In this document: piece by piece, positions 5,872 through 8,581 of the stretch
How the letters are laid out: each line of letters begins with the position of its first letter
Numbering within the stretch: the first letter of the stretch is position 1
Assembly: GCA_051155735.1 (NCBI GenBank)
Contig: DAXETX010000056.1
Location: 1-8,581 of the forward strand
Source of the DNA: JASJCP01 sp051155735
GTDB lineage: Bacteria > Cyanobacteriota > Cyanobacteriia > Cyanobacteriales > Xenococcaceae
Length of the DNA stretch: 8,581 nucleotides
Direction: 5' to 3'
The notes under the pieces: model-generated
What the model saw: the letters and a program-made list of their open reading frames with translations, nothing else
What the model was told of the DNA's origin: nothing
Database searches by the model: none
Position numbers and translations under genes: made by a program

Positions 5872-6513
5872 ATGACTACTACTTTTATCAAAGAAAATAT
5901 CAATACATGGATAGCTGCTTCTTGGAATGAATATCTACAAAATATTGAAAATCCTATTTATCAAAAAGCTAAAGGCTACTATTATAATCAAAAATATCGC
6001 ATCGAAATGACCCCAATAGGTAACGATCATTCTCAAGATCACTCAATTGTTAATCATGCAATTTATTTGTATGCAACTCTTAAAAATATTCCTTTAAATG
6101 GAAAAGACAATTGTAGCTATCGTCAACCAGAAATCTGGGAAATTCAGCCAGATTTATCTTATTATATTGGCGATAATGCTAATAGTATTCCCTGGGGAAC
6201 AGGCATTGTTGATTTGAATCAATATCCTACACCAGACTTAGTAATTGAAGTTGCGAATACTTCTTTGGCAGATGATTTGGGACAAAAAAGATTGTTATAT
6301 GAAGATTTAGGAATAGCGGAATATTGGATTGTTGATGTCCAAAATGTACGAGTAATTGCTTTTAAAATTGAGAACGCAGGTAGTAAAAGAATTTCAGAGT
6401 CGCAAGTATTGCCAGGATTAGAAATTAAGCGATTAACTGAAGCTTTACAACGCAGCAGAAGCAGTAATCATACTGAAGTTAGTAATTGGTTGTTACAGCA
6501 ATTTCAAAAATAG
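5872..6513 (+). CDS. Uma2 family (DUF820) nuclease-like protein
   Basis: Uma2/DUF820 proteins belong to the PD-(D/E)xK nuclease superfamily and are heavily expanded in cyanobacteria; their real substrate is not established. Numbered from the ATG at 5872 (213 aa), hallmarks are the early YRIEMTPIGNDHS (E45, H53), QPDLSYY (D94), PDLVIEV (D122, E126), the Lys of LGQKRLLYEDLGIAEYWIVD (K139) and a C-terminal LPGLEI. The acidic-acidic-lysine set is intact, so the fold should be functional. A TTG at 5863 would add three residues; the ATG, with GAG a few bases before it, is preferred. No partner toxin, antitoxin or transposase is adjacent. Its stop codon is the first base triplet of a hairpin that serves the opposite strand. 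It is AT-rich relative to por. Confidence 0.88.
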   Translation: MTTTFIKENINTWIAASWNEYLQNIENPIYQKAKGYYYNQKYRIEMTPIGNDHSQDHSIVNHAIYLYATLKNIPLNGKDNCSYRQPEIWEIQPDLSYYIGDNANSIPWGTGIVDLNQYPTPDLVIEVANTSLADDLGQKRLLYEDLGIAEYWIVDVQNVRVIAFKIENAGSKRISESQVLPGLEIKRLTEALQRSRSSNHTEVSNWLLQQFQK

Positions 6514-6534
6514 GGTGAGCTATTGCCCACCCTA
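6506..6534 (-). terminator. Rho-independent terminator for por
   Basis: TAGGGTG (6511-6517) pairs with CACCCTA (6528-6534); an inner GC/GC pair closes a TATT loop past one mismatch. On the minus strand the stem is followed directly by TTTTTG (6510-6505). It lies 24 nt beyond the por stop. The plus strand has no T-run after the stem, so it is directional. The left arm contains the stop codon of the convergent Uma2 gene. Confidence 0.65.
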
Positions 6535-6558
6535 AAAAGATAATTAGGACTATTAAGC

Positions 6559-7542
6559 TTAGCCCGCAGCTACAGGCTGATTGATTCCGACTAAGTTTTC
6601 ACTCAACTCCCAAAGCTTTTTCGCTTTATTTTCGTCTAAAGCCTCGTTAGAAACTTCTTGCACAAAAGAGGTTCTTCCTTCTTGTTGTCTATTACCCCAA
6701 CTAAAGTAAGCTCCCGATTCTTTGTATTTATCTTCGGCTACAACTTGCGCTACGCGATCGCCTGCCAATTCTTGCGACACATAACCCCCTGTAATATTCT
6801 TTTGGAAGAGAGGAAAGATTTTACGAAATAGGGGATAGTGGTTGCGGAACAGAGGAGTATCCGCGACACAACCAGGATACAAGGAAGAAAAGATGATTCC
6901 TGTAGTTTGGTGATAGCGTCGGTGTAATTCTCGCATCGTTAGAACGTTGCAAAGTTTGCTATCTTTGTAGGCTTTTCCTGGTTTAAATTTCTTCCCATCG
7001 ATCATGGTAATTGGCTCTTTAAAACCTGCTGCCATCCCTTCGAGGTTGCCTAAGTCTGGTGGTGCAGGAATCGGAATTTTGCCACCTAGTTCTTTCGGGT
7101 TGGCTGTGACAGTACCCAAAATGACTAATCTCTTGTCAGCAGAAGGCGACTTCATTAAATCTCCTAGCATCAGGTTACACAAGAGAAAGTGTCCTAAATG
7201 GTTAGTCGCCACACTCAATTCATAACCATCAGCACTGCGCATGGGCTTCTTGAGCAAAGGTAAATAGACGGCTGCGTTACATACTAAAGCATCTAAATAT
7301 TTGCCAGTGGCGCGAAAATCTTTGACAAACTGACGCACACTATCTAGAGAGGCTAAATCGAGTTTGATGATGCTGTAATTATTTTGGGGAATGTTGACTT
7401 CTTTAGCAGCGTTTTCCGCTTTCTCTTGATTGCGACAAGCCATAACTACGTGCCAACCTCTATTAGCTAGGGATTTGGCTGCATATAAACCGACTCCTGA
7501 AGAAGCACCCGTAATGATAACGGTTTTTTGATATGTATTCAT
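6559..7542 (-). CDS. por: Light-dependent protochlorophyllide oxidoreductase
   Basis: LPOR reduces the C17-C18 double bond of protochlorophyllide with NADPH when the bound pigment absorbs light, giving chlorophyllide, the penultimate step to chlorophyll a. It is a short-chain dehydrogenase. Visible are the NADPH-binding TGASSGVG (11-18), CNAA (88-91), ILGTVTAN (141-148), the catalytic YKDSK (Tyr192, Lys196), and LYPGCVADTPLFR (221-233) with the pigment-site Cys225; Cys36, Cys88 and Cys198 are also kept. Residue spacing is one less than in the well-studied thermophilic cyanobacterial enzyme (Tyr193, Lys197, Cys226). The 327-aa length is normal and full. The LPOR-specific insertion (about 149-190) is present. 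ATG at 7542 with a HIP1 site immediately upstream (7544-7551). It ends in a good terminator and stands alone. Confidence 0.97.
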   Translation of the reverse strand: MNTYQKTVIITGASSGVGLYAAKSLANRGWHVVMACRNQEKAENAAKEVNIPQNNYSIIKLDLASLDSVRQFVKDFRATGKYLDALVCNAAVYLPLLKKPMRSADGYELSVATNHLGHFLLCNLMLGDLMKSPSADKRLVILGTVTANPKELGGKIPIPAPPDLGNLEGMAAGFKEPITMIDGKKFKPGKAYKDSKLCNVLTMRELHRRYHQTTGIIFSSLYPGCVADTPLFRNHYPLFRKIFPLFQKNITGGYVSQELAGDRVAQVVAEDKYKESGAYFSWGNRQQEGRTSFVQEVSNEALDENKAKKLWELSENLVGINQPVAAG

Positions 7543-7568
7543 TGCGATCGCTTTTTGTTAAAACTATT

Positions 7569-7588
7569 TGATTCTTATTTTTTAGAAT
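7569..7588. repeat. Small inverted repeat in the por leader
   Basis: GATTCT (7569-7574) and AGAATC (7583-7588) are complementary around an AT-only loop, 27 bp before the por start. It could be an operator or leader hairpin but is short enough to be chance. The remaining gap to 7722 holds two AGCTATT/AGCTGTT heptamers (7694-7707) and no convincing promoter. Confidence 0.25.
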
Positions 7589-7722
7589 CGCATATTCGGG
7601 TAAAACCTGACTCGGTATAGGCAGTAGTTGTCACATAAAGCAAAAATTGGGTTAGGGAATTTAAGCGGATGAAGCGGGAAATGATCTGATTTAAGCTATT
7701 AGCTGTTTGCCAGGTTAAATAC

Positions 7723-8154
7723 TCAGGATTCGGGAAACCAGTCTTCATCTAAAATTTGGACTAAAGTCAGTTCAATCTCTTCTGGAAGCTCAAATAATCT
7801 ACTTACAGATTTTTTCGCACCTGGCAAAATTTCTTGGTAAATATCTGCTAACTTAGCTGCTAAACTAGGGGACTCTTTTAATCTTTTTTTGAGTAACACG
7901 CGAAAATTAACTACCTCTGATTCCCAGGGTCTTTGGTTCAGTTCTCTTGCTGATTCCCAATATTTGAGCTTTAACAGATGTTCCGTCAGGCGCATTAATA
8001 AGCTTTCTACAGCACGCTTCTGACTTCTGCTTAGATCTTCAATTTCTGCAACTAAATTATCCCAGTCGATGCGAGCATAGTCTCTCTTTTTGAGTCTTTT
8101 AACCATGGTTTCTATCCAGAGATAATAATCTTCTTCGTATCCTATCTGCTGCAT
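7723..8154 (-). CDS. DUF29 family protein, 143 aa
   Basis: Clear DUF29, an all-helical family abundant in cyanobacteria and of unknown function. Diagnostic segments are EDYYLWIE (8-15), DWDNLVAEIEDLSRSQKRA (30-48), the long helix SLLMRLTEHLLKLKYW (51-66), the mid-protein Trp-containing turn (PWESEV, 76-81), ESPSLAAKL (94-102) and the C-terminal LVQILDEDWFPE (131-142). Length is typical. The ATG at 8154 is supported by GAGG five bases upstream (8160-8163 on the plus strand as CCTC). A strong promoter sits about 95-125 bp upstream, right beside the palindromic repeat zone. Family members often occur in multiple copies per genome; no adjacent copy or partner is seen here. Confidence 0.92.
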   Translation of the reverse strand: MQQIGYEEDYYLWIETMVKRLKKRDYARIDWDNLVAEIEDLSRSQKRAVESLLMRLTEHLLKLKYWESARELNQRPWESEVVNFRVLLKKRLKESPSLAAKLADIYQEILPGAKKSVSRLFELPEEIELTLVQILDEDWFPES

Positions 8155-8159
8155 CTCAA

Positions 8160-8163
8160 CCTC
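8160..8163 (-). promoter_or_regulatory. Ribosome binding site GAGG for DUF29
   Basis: GAGG with 5-nt spacing to the ATG at 8154. It is the clearest Shine-Dalgarno sequence in the window; most other starts here lack one. Confidence 0.6.
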
Positions 8164-8249
8164 GCGAAACTTTGGCTTTTAATAAGTATTTTTTCACAGG
8201 ATCAATCTCTGTTAAGACTAATACTGTGAATTTTTGCTTTTTGTTTTGT

Positions 8250-8278
8250 TTTATAGTAAAACCAATTACCAAAGTCAA
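8250..8278 (-). promoter_or_regulatory. Near-consensus sigma-70 promoter for DUF29
   Basis: On the minus strand TTGACT (8278-8273) is followed after exactly 17 nt by TATAAA (8255-8250); each box matches five of six consensus bases. Initiation near 8243 would give a leader of roughly 90 nt to the DUF29 ATG. The -35 box begins two bases from the edge of the repeat zone at 8281. Confidence 0.65.
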
Positions 8279-8280
8279 CG

Positions 8281-8420
8281 CAGGCACCGCCACGTCCGTC
8301 ACGAGTGCCTGAACCAAGTTCAGGCAACGCGGACTTGTAAGGGGTCGTCTCTGCCGTTCAACGGCAGAGTTTGTGAATCCCGTGAAACGACAGAGTTTGT
8401 GAACCTTATAAGACGACTCC
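8281..8420. repeat. Degenerate array of variable-palindrome repeat units
   Basis: Two intact palindromes of the same 9+3+9 geometry as those at 602-691 lie here. The first, 8306-8326, has arms TGCCTGAAC and GTTCAGGCA and, read on the minus strand, is followed by CTCGTGACGGAC. The second, 8349-8369, has arms CTCTGCCGT and ACGGCAGAG, preceded by GTAAGGGGTCGT (8337-8348) and followed by TTTGTGAATCC. Partial copies are visible: CAGGCACCGC at 8281 repeats CAGGCAACGC at 8321, and CAGAGTTTGTGAA occurs at 8365 and 8391, the second without its left arm. GTCGTCT (8344-8350) and AGACGAC (8411-8417) form an outer inverted repeat. Long ORFs across this region are by-products of the repeats. Confidence 0.75.
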
Positions 8421-8436
8421 GCTGACTCTGACTGCG

Positions 8437-8565
8437 TCAATTTAACCTAATAGCGATCGCCGATTGGTGACAAGTTAAGAAAAGCAGAGCCAAGTAGGTA
8501 AGAACAATTAAGTTAAAGATGATGTGGAGTAGTGGGGTATTGAAAGCCGACAAACAGTTTTCCAT
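8437..8565 (-). CDS. Possible small membrane protein or truncated C-terminus, 42 aa
   Basis: From ATG 8565 to TGA (8437-8439) the minus strand encodes 42 residues with one strongly hydrophobic segment (PLLHIIFNLIVLTYLALLFL, 11-30). The frame stays open to the right edge, so it may be the tail of a longer gene. There is no ribosome binding site and no family I recognise; a HIP1 site (8453-8460) lies inside. AT-rich DNA easily yields such hydrophobic ORFs, so this is tentative. Confidence 0.2.
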   Translation of the reverse strand: MENCLSAFNTPLLHIIFNLIVLTYLALLFLTCHQSAIAIRLN

Positions 8566-8581
8566 TTTATATTTAATTACA

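Larger units (their letters stand above)
324..8460. other. Nine HIP1 palindromes (GCGATCGC)
   Basis: Sites begin at 324, 741, 2912, 3014, 4451, 4641, 6754, 7544 and 8453. By chance about 0.1 would be expected in this length. HIP1 abundance is a well-known cyanobacterial signature. Seven lie in coding regions of the assigned genes; 7544 is just before por and 8453 is near the right edge. None falls in the dehydrogenase-like, methyltransferase or Uma2 genes. Confidence 0.9.

Noticed and set aside
5872..6513. Restriction or anti-phage system around the Uma2 gene
   Set aside because: Uma2 proteins occur in dozens of solitary copies in cyanobacteria; no methylase, specificity or toxin partner is adjacent, and the methyltransferase-like gene upstream lacks DNA-methylase motifs and is 294 bp away.
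7004..7225. Plus-strand 73-codon ORF
   Set aside because: Lies wholly antisense within por, whose reading is certain.
8156..8440. Minus-strand 94-codon ORF and overlapping plus-strand 63-codon ORF
   Set aside because: Both read through the palindromic repeat zone; the 94-codon one starts at TTG and contains the DUF29 promoter. No recognisable protein features.

Overview
The window looks like ordinary chromosome of a cyanobacterium. Three things point there: a light-dependent protochlorophyllide oxidoreductase gene (por); nine copies of the palindrome GCGATCGC (HIP1), far more than chance gives in 8.6 kb; and families typical of the phylum (DUF4327, Uma2/DUF820, DUF29, a tail-anchored TPR protein). 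The DNA is AT-rich. Heptanucleotide repeats of the STRR type suggest a filamentous or baeocyte-forming relative, but the genus cannot be fixed from this sequence.

Layout. 1-193: inverted repeat and degenerate heptamer repeats. 194-941: a conserved hypothetical (+) facing a DUF4327 gene (-), with a strong hairpin and a 2 x 45-nt palindromic tandem repeat in the gap. 942-1172: divergent control region. 1173-2219: an isopropylmalate-dehydrogenase-like enzyme (+) with a shortened substrate loop. 2239-3069: a metallophosphoesterase (-). 3238-3420: a small Cys-rich protein (+). 3477-4337: a protein with two similar winged-helix-like units (+). 4334-4843: a TPR membrane protein (-). 4891-5577: a SAM methyltransferase-like protein (+). 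5872-6513: a Uma2-family protein (+). 6559-7542: por (-). 7723-8154: a DUF29 gene (-) with a near-consensus promoter. 8281-8420: a second palindromic repeat zone. 8437-8565: a possible small membrane ORF (-), open to the window edge.

The genes alternate strand and look like single-gene units; no operon or shared pathway is evident. Chlorophyll synthesis (por) is the only firm metabolic assignment. The dehydrogenase belongs to the leucine/homologation type of chemistry, but its substrate is uncertain.

The most unusual structure is the pair of repeat zones, 602-691 and 8281-8420. They share a frame: a 12-nt left flank, a 9+3+9-nt palindrome and a right flank beginning C/TTTGTG (CTCGTG in the inverted unit). 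The palindrome sequence differs completely between units while its geometry is constant. I see no defence system, phage, transposase, CRISPR array or RNA gene.
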